Assembly (NCBI RefSeq): GCF_003002875.1
Contig: NZ_PVTH01000005.1
Location: 62,001-126,000 of the forward strand
Reading direction: 5' to 3'
Source of the DNA: Arcticibacter pallidicorallinus
Lineage (GTDB): Bacteria > Bacteroidota > Bacteroidia > Sphingobacteriales > Sphingobacteriaceae
Length of the DNA stretch: 64,000 nt
This document shows, piece after piece, positions 18,758-28,325 of the stretch. The position numbers and the translations under genes were made by a program. The notes under the pieces were generated by a model. The model saw nothing but the letters and a program-made list of their open reading frames with translations. It was not told the DNA's origin and made no database searches. Position 1 is the stretch's first letter. Each line of letters begins with the position of its first letter.

Positions 18758-18785
18758 GATCATCCGGAAAACACTCCGGATGATC
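18758..18785 (+). terminator. Hairpin terminator
   Basis: Perfect 11-bp stem GATCATCCGGA at 18758-18768 and TCCGGATGATC at 18775-18785 with a 6-nt loop, 16 bp after the small membrane gene's stop. The T-tract is weak. Confidence 0.6.
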
Positions 18786-18823
18786 TAAATTCGCAGGAAC
18801 TCTCTAATTCCACCAAGCCGATC

Positions 18824-19249
18824 ATGAAAAGAAGATCATTTATCAAGCGCACGACGATCGCTGGCACTGCAGCAGCCATATTCGCTTCGTCGGTGCCAGA
18901 AGCACTTTCCCAGCCAAAACCAGAAAGCACCCAGACTCCGGGTACGATCATACATTCGGTCTATTTCTGGCTGAAAAAGGGTCTCACAACTTCAGAAAAA
19001 ATGGAATTCCTAAATTTTTTTCAAGTATTGAAAAATATACCCATTACGAACACTCTAACGTTCGGAAAGCCTGCTCCAACTACCACCCGAGAAGTTACCG
19101 ACAACACTTTCGACTATAATCTCATTATTACTTTCGCAACACTTGAAGACATTAATGTTTACGAAACGCATCCCGACCATATAAAAGCCGCTCAGGAATA
19201 TTCGAAATACTGGGAAAAAGTACAAGTAAGAGATACTGTAATCGGATAA
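18824..19249 (+). CDS. Exported Dabb-family (stress-responsive alpha/beta barrel) protein
   Basis: A 141-residue protein with a Tat-like leader (MKRRSFIKRTTIAGTAAAI, residues 1-30). A single ferredoxin-like alpha/beta barrel of the Dabb family follows: IIHSVYFWLKKG at the start, a middle strand with DYNLIITFATLEDINVYETH, and the C-terminal helix. The family groups with stress-responsive and polyketide-cyclase-like dimeric barrels; no substrate can be named. It ends 5 bp from the converging GH105 gene. Confidence 0.85.
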   Translation: MKRRSFIKRTTIAGTAAAIFASSVPEALSQPKPESTQTPGTIIHSVYFWLKKGLTTSEKMEFLNFFQVLKNIPITNTLTFGKPAPTTTREVTDNTFDYNLIITFATLEDINVYETHPDHIKAAQEYSKYWEKVQVRDTVIG

Positions 19250-19254
19250 GAGGC

Positions 19255-20409
19255 TTACTTACCCAGATAAAAGCAGCCCATAATGAACGGACCTGTGGCC
19301 TTTGAATCGTTGTCTCTTATGCGCTCGTTCACGTAATAGCCAACGCTTCCATCCCGATATGGGCGACCGCCGAGTCCAGACACCGCACAACATTTCGTCA
19401 AAGTAAGCGTACCGTCGGCGTTTTTTACGATTAGATCTTTCATGATCCCTTCATACGCCTTTTCCGCAATCCTCAGATACTTCTTATTCAAATAGCCCAT
19501 CTTGACTGCTTTGGCATATCCGTACATAAACATAGAAGAAACTGACGCCTCATGGTAATTTCCTTTATAGGTAGGCTTATCCATTACTTGATACCATAAG
19601 CCATTCGTATCCTGATACTTAGGAAGCGTATCTCCCAATCCTTGTATAATTTTAATAATCTCAGGCCTTTGCGGATGATTTTCCGGAACAAAATCCAGTA
19701 CGTCAACCAAAGCCATAAACCACCAGCCGATGCTCCTCCCCCAGAAATTGGGAGAATGCCCGGTCACTTTATCTGCCCATCTCTCCTTCCTACTTTCGTC
19801 AAAGGCATGATAATAAAGTCCTGTCTTGAAATCGTATGTTCGTTTTGCAGTAACCAAAAACTGATTTACCACATCGTTGATCAGTGCTGGTTGATCAAAA
19901 GTCACCGCATATTGAGCCATAAATGGATCTGCCATATATAATCCATCCAGCCAGATCTGATGAGGATAAATCAACTTATGCCAGTATACGCCTTCGAGTG
20001 TCCGGGGATGGTTGTTCAGCTGTTTCATGAGCAGGTCCATAGCCAGCTTATACTTGGCTTTTCCCGTTTCCTTATACAGGTCGAACAGGATTTTACCGGG
20101 ATTTATATAATCCAGGTTATAGGTTTCCTGCTTATAAAGATGGATCTCGCCCTTCTCATTGATTATAGTATCAGCCCATTGCTCCACATAATCGAGGTAT
20201 TTACGGTCGCCTGTTTCCTTCCAGGCAAGTAACATAGCAGTACAGCCCACCCCCTGCGCATAGCCGAAATACAGTCTTTTACCATGATCCAGTTGCCATG
20301 CTTCTGGGAAACGTTTCATTTCTGATTCAGCAAAAAGAACTCCGGTTTTTTGCGCCTGAACGACCTGAGAACATATAAAAGAGAAAAGGAATAGAAATAC
20401 TATCTTCAT
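19255..20409 (-). CDS. Secreted GH105 unsaturated rhamnogalacturonyl hydrolase
   Basis: About 384 residues from the ATG at 20407-20409, with a signal peptide (MKIVFLFLFSFICSQVVQAQ). The (alpha/alpha)6-barrel carries the family motifs WLDGLYMADPF and GRSIGWWFMALVD; the Asp in the first is the expected general acid. GH105 enzymes remove the unsaturated uronic acid from lyase-generated pectin or rhamnogalacturonan fragments, so the gene works downstream of the PL1 lyase at 6056-7459. The YteR/RhiN subgroup is likely. The gene is not in an operon with other pectin genes. Confidence 0.9.
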   Translation of the reverse strand: MKIVFLFLFSFICSQVVQAQKTGVLFAESEMKRFPEAWQLDHGKRLYFGYAQGVGCTAMLLAWKETGDRKYLDYVEQWADTIINEKGEIHLYKQETYNLDYINPGKILFDLYKETGKAKYKLAMDLLMKQLNNHPRTLEGVYWHKLIYPHQIWLDGLYMADPFMAQYAVTFDQPALINDVVNQFLVTAKRTYDFKTGLYYHAFDESRKERWADKVTGHSPNFWGRSIGWWFMALVDVLDFVPENHPQRPEIIKIIQGLGDTLPKYQDTNGLWYQVMDKPTYKGNYHEASVSSMFMYGYAKAVKMGYLNKKYLRIAEKAYEGIMKDLIVKNADGTLTLTKCCAVSGLGGRPYRDGSVGYYVNERIRDNDSKATGPFIMGCFYLGK

Positions 20410-20581
20410 TAGATTACTTATCTGAGAACAATAACTGGTTTCTTGGTCTGCAAACGTAATTATGAAAGGCATTCTTTCATTTCAAAAATTGACGGGAAAC
20501 TTTTAATAATTGATAAATCAGATAAAAATGAGAAAGTCCGTAAGGTAAAGAGCGCTTAACACCTTCAAAGAGTCAGCATAA

Positions 20582-21100
20582 TCATTCGTCCAGCACTTTT
20601 TCAAAAGCCTTTCGCGCACTGCCTCGAAAGGTAACTTCTCCGCAATACGTATATCCCATTTTCTCAAATATTCTGAGCATTCCAATATTGTCAAAATTAG
20701 TATCAGCCTTGACACTCCAGATGTTGCTCGTACGGGCAAAGTCCTCAACATGCCTTAGCATCCTCTGAGCCAAGCCCTGCCCCAGATACTTTTCGGAGAT
20801 AGCTACCCTATGGTAAAGCACAAAATCTCCGTCCGTCAGCCACTCACCCTTAATATTAGCATATTCCGGTTCATCATTTATAAATATGGCGCAATAACCA
20901 GCGATGGTTTCACCGTCCGTTAACACATAGCCTCCATCTTTCTCAACATCTTTTTGAATGACTTCCGCATTCGGATAGCCGTCTTGCCATTGATTGCTCC
21001 CTTCCTCTCTTCTTCGCTTGATTGCGTCCTGGAGGATATCCCAGACCTGATTCAGATCTTTCTCTGTGGCTTTTCTAAAAGAGTATTGCATATTATTCAT
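20582..21100 (-). CDS. GNAT-family N-acetyltransferase
   Basis: A 172-residue acetyltransferase with the acetyl-CoA motif A in ISEKYLGQGLAQRMLRHVEDFA (Q/R-x-x-G-x-G/A pattern). Upstream strands include AGYCAIFINDEPEY, and the motif-B segment includes DNIGMLRIFEKMGY. The acceptor substrate is unknown. It lies downstream of the BCCT gene on the same strand, separated by about 170 bp. Confidence 0.88.
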   Translation of the reverse strand: MNNMQYSFRKATEKDLNQVWDILQDAIKRRREEGSNQWQDGYPNAEVIQKDVEKDGGYVLTDGETIAGYCAIFINDEPEYANIKGEWLTDGDFVLYHRVAISEKYLGQGLAQRMLRHVEDFARTSNIWSVKADTNFDNIGMLRIFEKMGYTYCGEVTFRGSARKAFEKVLDE

Positions 21101-21268
21101 CTGTCTATAACTGCAAACATAGCAGATCTTGAAGACTTCTTAAATGGTCTAATGGCTAGCGGAAGTGGCAGAACACTTCAGGACCTGGAGAACATTCCCA
21201 AGGTGCTCTCCCAATATTCCAAGCATCTCAGCATACGAGTCCAGATGATTCGCGTAACCGAGCATCTT

Positions 21269-23314
21269 TTAAAGTTGAGTCGAGCCATTGCCTTCGTTTC
21301 TAATCCTACGAGACGCTGTATCAGTAAATATCTCGTTCCTTACTTCAGATGACAATTCTAAAAACCGCTCATACTGTTTTAACACGTCAGCCAGAATTTC
21401 GTTTTTGGTGAAGTATTCGATATTATAACCAGGACGGCTGTCTCCAAAAAATGTCTTAGGCACAAACGTTTTATTCTCGTCAGCGCCAGGCATATTATCT
21501 TCATTCACAAGAAAATCAGAGATCATTTTTGATTGATTGCGAACACCGTAGGTGAAGTCTTCGATGAGATCATGTTTAATGGTAAGCGACAGCTCCATCG
21601 GCTTATCTTTCGTATGTACCGTAGCCGTTATCCCAGACCTGTTGAATTCAGCGGCAAGTTCATCCAAAGCCGGTTTGACCGTTCCTAGCATAAAGTTGGA
21701 TACTAACTCTCTGTTCTTGAAAGAAAGGATGCCTTCCAGACGTTCTTTCCATCGCTCTCCAGACCAATAGTTAGTAGCAGGCGAAAGCATCCTTGTATAG
21801 TAGCTGTAATCAACCGCCAGTCCTTTCAACAGGCTATAGCAGAACATAATCATAATGACTGAAAAAGGCAGAGCAGTGATAAGCGTCATTGTTTGTAACG
21901 ATTGTAATCCGCCGGCGTTTAGCAGTACCAGCGCTAATAACGCCAGCAATACTCCCCAGAACACCAACTGCCATTTCGGTGATTTGGCTGCGTTATTCGT
22001 CGCTATGTTGTTCATAACGAAAATTCCTGAGTCTGCAGATGTCACAAAAAACACAAAAATAATAAAGATGGCAAGTGCGCTACTTAGCTCCGGAACAGGA
22101 AAATACTCCAGGAATCTGAACAACAACTCATCTGATTTATGAGCCATGCTACTTAACAGTCCGCCGGCATCATTTCTGTCAAGCCAGATTGCACTATTGC
22201 CAAAAATTGTCATCCACAGGAAATTGAACGCTGTAGGTATTATTAATACGGCACCTACGAACTCCCTGATTGTTCGTCCCCGGGATATCTTGGCAATGAA
22301 CAACCCAACATACGGTGCCCAGGAAATCCACCATGCCCAGTACAGGATCGTCCATTGAAAAAACCAGGGTTGAATATCAGGCTCATAGGCGTGCGTATTG
22401 AAGGTGAGATCAAAAAATTGATTGATGTAATATCCTATGCCTTCAGAGAACGAGCCAAGTAGAAAAACAGTTGGTCCAATAAAAAGTATGAACAACATAA
22501 ATACCATCGCCGCTACAATATTGAGTTGGCTCAAAAACTTGACACCCTTATCCAGTCCTGAGGTAGCTGATAAGATGGATATGGTCATGATTACCAGAAC
22601 GATGATAACCTGGTAGCCAAATCCAGTTCCATCGATAAGTCCCAGTTGAACAAGCCCGGCATTTAGTTGCACTACACCAAATCCCAAGGTGGTCGTGATG
22701 CCGAAAAATGTACTGCACAAAGCAAACGTATCAATAATATCGCCCGCTATTCCGTTAACCTTACCCTTTAATATCGGATAAAAGCAGCTTCGGAGTGAAA
22801 GAGGTAATTTAAAACGGTAGGTAAAGTATGCAAGTGAGAGTCCAACTACTCCATAAATGGCCCATGCGTGAATTCCCCAATGAAAAAAGGTGTATAGTTG
22901 CGCATCCTTGGCCCGACGAATTTCGCTACCGCCGTTAAAGGCTTGGTCTGAGAAGTGAGATATCGGCTCTGCTACACTAAAGTACATCAGACCAATACCC
23001 ATACCAGCCGCAAACAGCATTGACACCCAGGAAAAAAACGAATATTCTGGTTCAGAATCGTTATCTCCTAATGTGATAGATCCATATTTACTAAAAACAA
23101 GGAACAACAGAAATAACACAAAGAACGTCACAGACCATACATAAACCCAGTTCAAATTGGTGAATATCCACTCCTGTACGACGCCCAGCAATGCAGTAGT
23201 CCCGGATGGGAAAAATGACGAAATAAATGTAACGAATAATATGAAAATCAAACTGGGTACCACTATCCCTTTCTTAAAGGTGTTGCGGTGGAACAGATGT
23301 TTAAGTTTGTTCAT
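21269..23314 (-). CDS. BCCT-family betaine/choline/carnitine transporter
   Basis: A 681-residue transporter with about 12 membrane segments. Family signatures are plain: GMGIGLMYFSVAEPISHF in the first third and SWAPYVGLFIAKISRGRTIREF near TM8. The aromatic residues FFQWTILYWAWW between them belong to the trimethylammonium-binding region. A cytoplasmic C-terminal extension of about 150 residues resembles those of osmotically regulated members such as BetT. It imports trimethylammonium compounds with Na+ or H+, probably as osmoprotectants. Confidence 0.92.
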   Translation of the reverse strand: MNKLKHLFHRNTFKKGIVVPSLIFILFVTFISSFFPSGTTALLGVVQEWIFTNLNWVYVWSVTFFVLFLLFLVFSKYGSITLGDNDSEPEYSFFSWVSMLFAAGMGIGLMYFSVAEPISHFSDQAFNGGSEIRRAKDAQLYTFFHWGIHAWAIYGVVGLSLAYFTYRFKLPLSLRSCFYPILKGKVNGIAGDIIDTFALCSTFFGITTTLGFGVVQLNAGLVQLGLIDGTGFGYQVIIVLVIMTISILSATSGLDKGVKFLSQLNIVAAMVFMLFILFIGPTVFLLGSFSEGIGYYINQFFDLTFNTHAYEPDIQPWFFQWTILYWAWWISWAPYVGLFIAKISRGRTIREFVGAVLIIPTAFNFLWMTIFGNSAIWLDRNDAGGLLSSMAHKSDELLFRFLEYFPVPELSSALAIFIIFVFFVTSADSGIFVMNNIATNNAAKSPKWQLVFWGVLLALLALVLLNAGGLQSLQTMTLITALPFSVIMIMFCYSLLKGLAVDYSYYTRMLSPATNYWSGERWKERLEGILSFKNRELVSNFMLGTVKPALDELAAEFNRSGITATVHTKDKPMELSLTIKHDLIEDFTYGVRNQSKMISDFLVNEDNMPGADENKTFVPKTFFGDSRPGYNIEYFTKNEILADVLKQYERFLELSSEVRNEIFTDTASRRIRNEGNGSTQL

Positions 23315-23355
23315 TATGTAAATTCAACTACCTTCTGACAAGATGGTTTTGCTTT

Positions 23356-25254
23356 TTATGAGTAAGTTTTGAGAAGTTGTCTGTATCTGGTCAAGATCGT
23401 TGACTTTGATATAAATCCGACAAATTTACCGTCACTATCTGAAACCGGAAGATTCCAAGCACCCGACTGATCAAAAAGTCGGATGATACTCACAACATCC
23501 TTTCCAAGTTCGATAACTACAGATGGTGGCCTCATTAAGTCCCTGATCGTCAACCTGCTGAAAGATTCAGCATTAAACATGTGCGGCCTCAAATCATCCA
23601 GCGAAATCGTGCCTGCTAATTGACCATTTCCGTCAACTACACCAATCAGATTCCTTTTCCCACTCTTAATCAGATCAAGAAGGTCTGCAAAGGCAGACTC
23701 TACATAAACAGTCTGAAAGTCCTTCTCTATCAGATCGTCCATTTGAATTCGCGAAAGTAGATTCTTGTCATGTTCCCTCGTAAATATTTTACCCTGCCCG
23801 GCCAGCTCTTTAAGATCCGGGGATATTGGTGAAAACCATCTACCTATCACATAAGATATAACAGATACGATCATTAGGGGTATAAACAAGTCGTAGCCCT
23901 CACTCGATTCAGCAATCAGGAAGACTGCAGTAAGTGGCGCATACATGACACCGCTCATCACCCCTGCCATGCCTACTAGTATCAGATTCGTTTCGGGAAC
24001 ATTCTCAATACCCATGAACGTAAGGAGGCTGGCGATAAAACATCCGAGAATTCCACCCGCAAAAAGCGAAGGGGCGAAATTCCCTCCGTTTCCACCCGAA
24101 TGAATGGTCGTTGCAGTAGCAAAGACTTTCAGCAGGCAGATTAGTCCAAGAAAAACAATTGGTATCCAGTCGTTAGAACCAGAAAAATCGAAGAAGCTGT
24201 TTTTTATAACCTCTGCAATGTGACCATTCGTGATGTCTTTAATCGTCTGGTAACCTTCTCCGAAAAGCGGAGGCAAAAGAACACATAAAATAGACAGTAT
24301 CGCCCCCCCCAGTAATGCCTTATTAAATTTAGACAATTTAACAGACTTAAAGAAGTGCTCAATACGTGCAGAGACAACTACAAAATATCTTGCATACAAG
24401 CCACATCCAATTCCTAAAACCAGGTAGAAAGGAAGGTTGGTGTAGTTGAATTCTTCGCGGGCGTTAAAATGAAAAAGCACATCCTCATTCAGTATGATCT
24501 TAGAAAGTAAGCTCCCACAAACAGCCGCTACTACCAGTGGAATAAAATCGGTAAAAACCACTCCTGTGAGCAGAATCTCGAATGCGAACATCACCCCGGC
24601 AATTGGTGCATTGAAGGCAGAAGCAATACCGGCGGTCGCTCCCGCGGCTAGTAAGAGGGTCCTGTATCTATAATCGAGATGGTACCTCTTAGCATAATTA
24701 GAACCGATGGCAGCACCTGTTACAGCAATGGGACTCTCAAGGCCTGCTGAACCGCCGAGGCCTACGGTAATAGCACTCTGAATAATCTGCGAATACATTT
24801 TAACAGAGGATACCAGGCTGGAATTCTGTGCAATTTCATAAAGTATAGCCGGAATTCCTTTTCTGTCTTGACCTTTAAAAAAAACGATCACGACCCCGGT
24901 GGTCAGCACAATCCCTAAAAACGGAAATATGAGATAGAAAAGCACCTGATCTGTAAAATGCACTTTTCCGGTAATAAAGTAATGAATATAACCGACAAGG
25001 GTTTTTAATAGAACGCCAGCCAGGCCAGAAGTGAGACCAACAAGAATACCCGACAAAAGCAAAAATTGGTTTTTGGAAAGCTTACTTTTTAACCAATGAA
25101 TAAAGATCTCGAAACTAAAAACCTTTTTGACACTATACTTCGTGAAATCCTTTTTAAACCTCAGAAAGCTGTGAAACTTTTTAATAGTGTTAAACCTTTT
25201 CAATAGCCGATAGATATAGATGGAAGACTGTTGCAAAAGTAAGGTAACAAGCAT
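23356..25254 (-). CDS. ClC-family chloride channel or Cl-/H+ antiporter with CBS domains
   Basis: About 632 residues from the ATG at 25252-25254; a GTG at 25266 also opens the frame. The ClC core (residues 60-480) includes GGSAGLESPIAVTG, whose Glu corresponds to the gating glutamate in GREGP of E. coli ClC, and NGGNFAPSLFAGG, matching the anion-selectivity region. The C-terminal 150 residues form two CBS domains that usually bind adenine nucleotides. The substrate is probably chloride or fluoride-like anions. It follows the BCCT gene on the same strand. Confidence 0.9.
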   Translation of the reverse strand: MLVTLLLQQSSIYIYRLLKRFNTIKKFHSFLRFKKDFTKYSVKKVFSFEIFIHWLKSKLSKNQFLLLSGILVGLTSGLAGVLLKTLVGYIHYFITGKVHFTDQVLFYLIFPFLGIVLTTGVVIVFFKGQDRKGIPAILYEIAQNSSLVSSVKMYSQIIQSAITVGLGGSAGLESPIAVTGAAIGSNYAKRYHLDYRYRTLLLAAGATAGIASAFNAPIAGVMFAFEILLTGVVFTDFIPLVVAAVCGSLLSKIILNEDVLFHFNAREEFNYTNLPFYLVLGIGCGLYARYFVVVSARIEHFFKSVKLSKFNKALLGGAILSILCVLLPPLFGEGYQTIKDITNGHIAEVIKNSFFDFSGSNDWIPIVFLGLICLLKVFATATTIHSGGNGGNFAPSLFAGGILGCFIASLLTFMGIENVPETNLILVGMAGVMSGVMYAPLTAVFLIAESSEGYDLFIPLMIVSVISYVIGRWFSPISPDLKELAGQGKIFTREHDKNLLSRIQMDDLIEKDFQTVYVESAFADLLDLIKSGKRNLIGVVDGNGQLAGTISLDDLRPHMFNAESFSRLTIRDLMRPPSVVIELGKDVVSIIRLFDQSGAWNLPVSDSDGKFVGFISKSTILTRYRQLLKTYS

Positions 25255-25356
25255 GATTATCACCACTTAATTTTATATTCTTTTATAGGTAGGAAGCGAT
25301 AATGAACTTTTTTAATGATTTCTAAGTAGAAATATTTTTTTATTATTGGACCTGCC

Positions 25357-26691
25357 ATGCAAAAAAAGCAAAATCGGATTTTAAGAATTACGAAGGTTTT
25401 CATATCCAGGAGATTCAATTTACATGTTGACAAAGCAGACGAAGATGACGTAATCCTATCCATCAGAAAGAATACAGACTTCGTAGGCCCTAACCTTTGG
25501 ACACTCATATTCGCCATCTTCATTGCCTCAATTGGCTTGAACGTAAATTCAACAGCGGTGATCATCGGAGCGATGCTCATATCGCCTCTGATGGGCCCAA
25601 TAATGGGTATAGGTTTGGGATTGGGCACCAACGATTTCGAGTTAATCAAAAAGGGAGCAAGAAACCTGCTGATTGCAACGCTCATCAGTATCGCGACATC
25701 AACCATCTACTTTTGGCTTACTCCGCTGCATGACGCTCAGAGCGAGCTGTTAGCTCGTACCACTCCTTCTCTTTGGGATGTTTTTATTGCCTTTTTTGGT
25801 GGCCTTGCCGGAATTGTAGCGGGGACACGAAAAGAAAAGAGCAACGTAATTCCGGGAGTGGCAATTGCCACTGCTTTGATGCCACCATTATGCACAGCAG
25901 GATTTGGGATAGCTTCTGGAAATCTCTATTATTTTCTGGGAGCCATGTATCTCTATTCAATCAACACCGTTTTTATAGGAATAAGTACTTTTCTGATCGT
26001 GCGCTTTCTTAAGTTTAAAGTGAAACACTTTGAAAATAAAAAATACGAAAAAAAGGTCTCTCGCTATATCATTGCGATCATCACTATCACCATATTACCT
26101 AGCATCTATCTGGCGTATAGGATTGTAGACAAAAGCATCTTTGAAAATAATGCGCGAAACTTTGTAAGTGAGCAGTTCCGCTTCAAAAATACACAAGTTG
26201 TCAACCGTACATTCAAATACACCTCGGATGGTAAGGAAATAGATCTACTATTGATTGGATATGAATTGCCAGACCAAGAAATAGACAGCATCCGAAAAAA
26301 ACTCTCTGATTACAAGCTATTGAACACCAACCTTGTTGTCAGACAGGGGTTGAATGCCCGTCAAGAAGTAGATTTCACTCAGATTAAGGCCAGTATACTG
26401 GAGGATGTATTCCGGAAAGATTCGGCGAATAATGCCGTAGACAACAAAAGAGATAAACTCGCCACCCCCATTCCGGATATCCAGGCAGAGCTTAGAGCTC
26501 TATATCCGACACTCAAATCTTATTCTGCCTATAATGTTGTTGAACAGAGAATGGATACGGTTGCTACAGATACTCTGACACAGGTGGTTGTAAACTTTAA
26601 CACCGCTGTCAGTACTGCCGAACGGGTAAGAATGCAGGAGTGGTTGAAGAGCAGGTTCGCTGTGGATTCTTTGAAGCTGGTTATTCAGTAA
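25357..26691 (+). CDS. DUF389 family membrane protein
   Basis: A 444-residue protein with the conserved DUF389 block: GLNVNSTAVIIGAMLISPLMGP followed by GIGLGLGTNDF and a second GIVAGTRKEKSNVIPGVAIATALMPPLCTAGF. Six to seven membrane segments are predicted in residues 40-260. A soluble C-terminal domain of about 180 residues follows, carrying a TIGR00341-like extension. The function is unknown. It starts 100 bp from the divergent ClC gene. Confidence 0.9.
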   Translation: MQKKQNRILRITKVFISRRFNLHVDKADEDDVILSIRKNTDFVGPNLWTLIFAIFIASIGLNVNSTAVIIGAMLISPLMGPIMGIGLGLGTNDFELIKKGARNLLIATLISIATSTIYFWLTPLHDAQSELLARTTPSLWDVFIAFFGGLAGIVAGTRKEKSNVIPGVAIATALMPPLCTAGFGIASGNLYYFLGAMYLYSINTVFIGISTFLIVRFLKFKVKHFENKKYEKKVSRYIIAIITITILPSIYLAYRIVDKSIFENNARNFVSEQFRFKNTQVVNRTFKYTSDGKEIDLLLIGYELPDQEIDSIRKKLSDYKLLNTNLVVRQGLNARQEVDFTQIKASILEDVFRKDSANNAVDNKRDKLATPIPDIQAELRALYPTLKSYSAYNVVEQRMDTVATDTLTQVVVNFNTAVSTAERVRMQEWLKSRFAVDSLKLVIQ

Positions 26692-26761
26692 TTGTAGGAT
26701 TCCGCCGTTAAGTCGTTTTAGGTTATCAGCCCCGATCACATTTTAGATCAATGATGTCTTG

Positions 26762-26953
26762 ATGGCTATTTGCTTTCTATTAGTTGGTCTTGGTATGAAA
26801 CGCGAGATTACAGAGGGGATGCTTTCCTCCTTAGAAAAAACAAATCCAGTGCTCGTTCAGGAAGCAATGCTCTCGATGCTTGTAAGATCGATAATTTCCG
26901 GTTATCAGAATACCTTATTTAAATTACCGCCGTTAGATGACTTAAAGAATTAA
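26762..26953 (+). CDS. Possible small open reading frame of unknown nature
   Basis: A 63-residue frame from an ATG at 26762, with a TTG at 26759. It has one hydrophobic start (MAICFLLVGLGM) and a helical middle (EGMLSSLEKTNPVLVQEAMLSMLVRSI). It resembles a real coding sequence in composition and lies directly upstream of the DUF202 gene, but I recognise no family. It could be a gene remnant. Confidence 0.3.
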   Translation: MAICFLLVGLGMKREITEGMLSSLEKTNPVLVQEAMLSMLVRSIISGYQNTLFKLPPLDDLKN

Positions 26954-26967
26954 TAAGATATAACTTA

Positions 26968-27363
26968 ATGAAAGAACAAAAGGCTACTGAGACACCTGCA
27001 AAGATAATTCCAAATGATCATTTGGCTAACGAGCGTACTTTCCTCGCATGGATCAGAACAGGTATCGCAATTATGGGTTTTGGCTTCGTGGTAGTAAAGT
27101 TCTCCTTATTCATCAGGCAGCTATCGATTGCCCTGAACGAAGAAGTCATCCTTCCTGAGAAAGGATACTCTTCAGTGATCGGAATATTACTAGTTGCCCT
27201 CGGAGCTGTATCTGTATTGCTGGCCTATTTGAGGTACAGAAATATAGAGCGAAAACTATTAAGCCAAACCTACTATCCGTCTTTCAAGCTTTCCATGATC
27301 TTGACCATAGCGATGCTGATAATTGCAGTTTTACTGATTATCTATCTATTGCCAAGTATTTAA
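26968..27363 (+). CDS. DUF202 / YidH-family membrane protein
   Basis: A 131-residue protein beginning with a short polar tail, then the DUF202 signature LANERTFLAWIRTGIAIMGFG. Three transmembrane helices follow (about 28-47, 70-90 and 108-128). Family members are small inner-membrane proteins of unknown role, sometimes fused to or near polyphosphate/SPX proteins. It ends 9 bp from the converging TerC gene. Confidence 0.9.
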   Translation: MKEQKATETPAKIIPNDHLANERTFLAWIRTGIAIMGFGFVVVKFSLFIRQLSIALNEEVILPEKGYSSVIGILLVALGAVSVLLAYLRYRNIERKLLSQTYYPSFKLSMILTIAMLIIAVLLIIYLLPSI

Positions 27364-27372
27364 GCACAAGTC

Positions 27373-28311
27373 TTACACTACATCGGAATCCAGCCCTTTT
27401 TCATTCTTCGTTTTCATTAACGAAAAGACGATACTCGCTGTAATGATGAGTGCTATTACAATCAGCGATATGTGAGTTGGAATCTTGATCACGTCTACCA
27501 GTACCATCTTCAAGCCCACAAAAACCAGGATTACGGCTAAACCAGTAGAAAGGTACACAAACCGGTGGATTACATGAGCAAGCGCGAAATAAAGAGAACG
27601 GAGGCCCAGGATGGCAAAGACATTCGAGGTATATACAATAAACCTATCCTGAGTGACGGCCAATATCGCCGGAATACTATCGACAGCAAAAATCAAGTCA
27701 GTTGTTTCGATGAGTATCAAAACCAGAAATAGCGGAGTTGCATGCCTTCTGCCATTCTCGGCAACAAAAAACTTGTCGCCTCTGAGTTCGTGGGTCACAG
27801 GCATGACCCGCCGGAAAAACTTGATGACAGGATTTTTCTCAGGCTCAATTTGCTTATCCTGTTCGGTAAACATTTTGTATCCCGTATAAATCAGGAACAG
27901 CCCGAAGAGGTATATAGTCCAATGGAACTTTTCTATTAAAGCAACTCCCGCAAAAATAAAAATAACCCGCATGACTAATGCACCCAGAATACCCCAGAAC
28001 AAGATCTTATGCTGGTAGATGGAAGGGATTTGGAAGTACTTAAACACCAGCACGAAAACAAATATATTATCTACGCTCAAGGACTTTTCTATTACGTAGC
28101 CGGTAAAAAACTCTATTGCTTTAGCTTCCCCAAACCAGTGATAGATGAGACCGTTGAACACTAATGAAAGGCAGATCCAAACCCCTGACCATGTTAATGC
28201 TTCTTTTACAGAAACCACATGAGCCTTCCTATTGAATACCCCTAAATCCAATGCCAGCATTAAGAGTACAAAAAGATTAAAGCCTATCCAAAAGGTGCTC
28301 GTGACTTCCAT
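27373..28311 (-). CDS. TerC-family integral membrane protein
   Basis: A 312-residue TerC/Alx-family protein with about seven to eight membrane helices. The conserved motifs SLSVDNIFVFVLVF and ETTDLIFAVDSIPA contain the acidic residues thought to coordinate Mn2+ or Ca2+. Family members export manganese to support metallated exported enzymes, and older work linked them to tellurite resistance. It lies 14 bp downstream of the carbonic anhydrase gene on the same strand, so the two form an operon. Confidence 0.92.
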   Translation of the reverse strand: MEVTSTFWIGFNLFVLLMLALDLGVFNRKAHVVSVKEALTWSGVWICLSLVFNGLIYHWFGEAKAIEFFTGYVIEKSLSVDNIFVFVLVFKYFQIPSIYQHKILFWGILGALVMRVIFIFAGVALIEKFHWTIYLFGLFLIYTGYKMFTEQDKQIEPEKNPVIKFFRRVMPVTHELRGDKFFVAENGRRHATPLFLVLILIETTDLIFAVDSIPAILAVTQDRFIVYTSNVFAILGLRSLYFALAHVIHRFVYLSTGLAVILVFVGLKMVLVDVIKIPTHISLIVIALIITASIVFSLMKTKNEKGLDSDVV

Positions 28312-28325
28312 ATGATTTTTATTTT

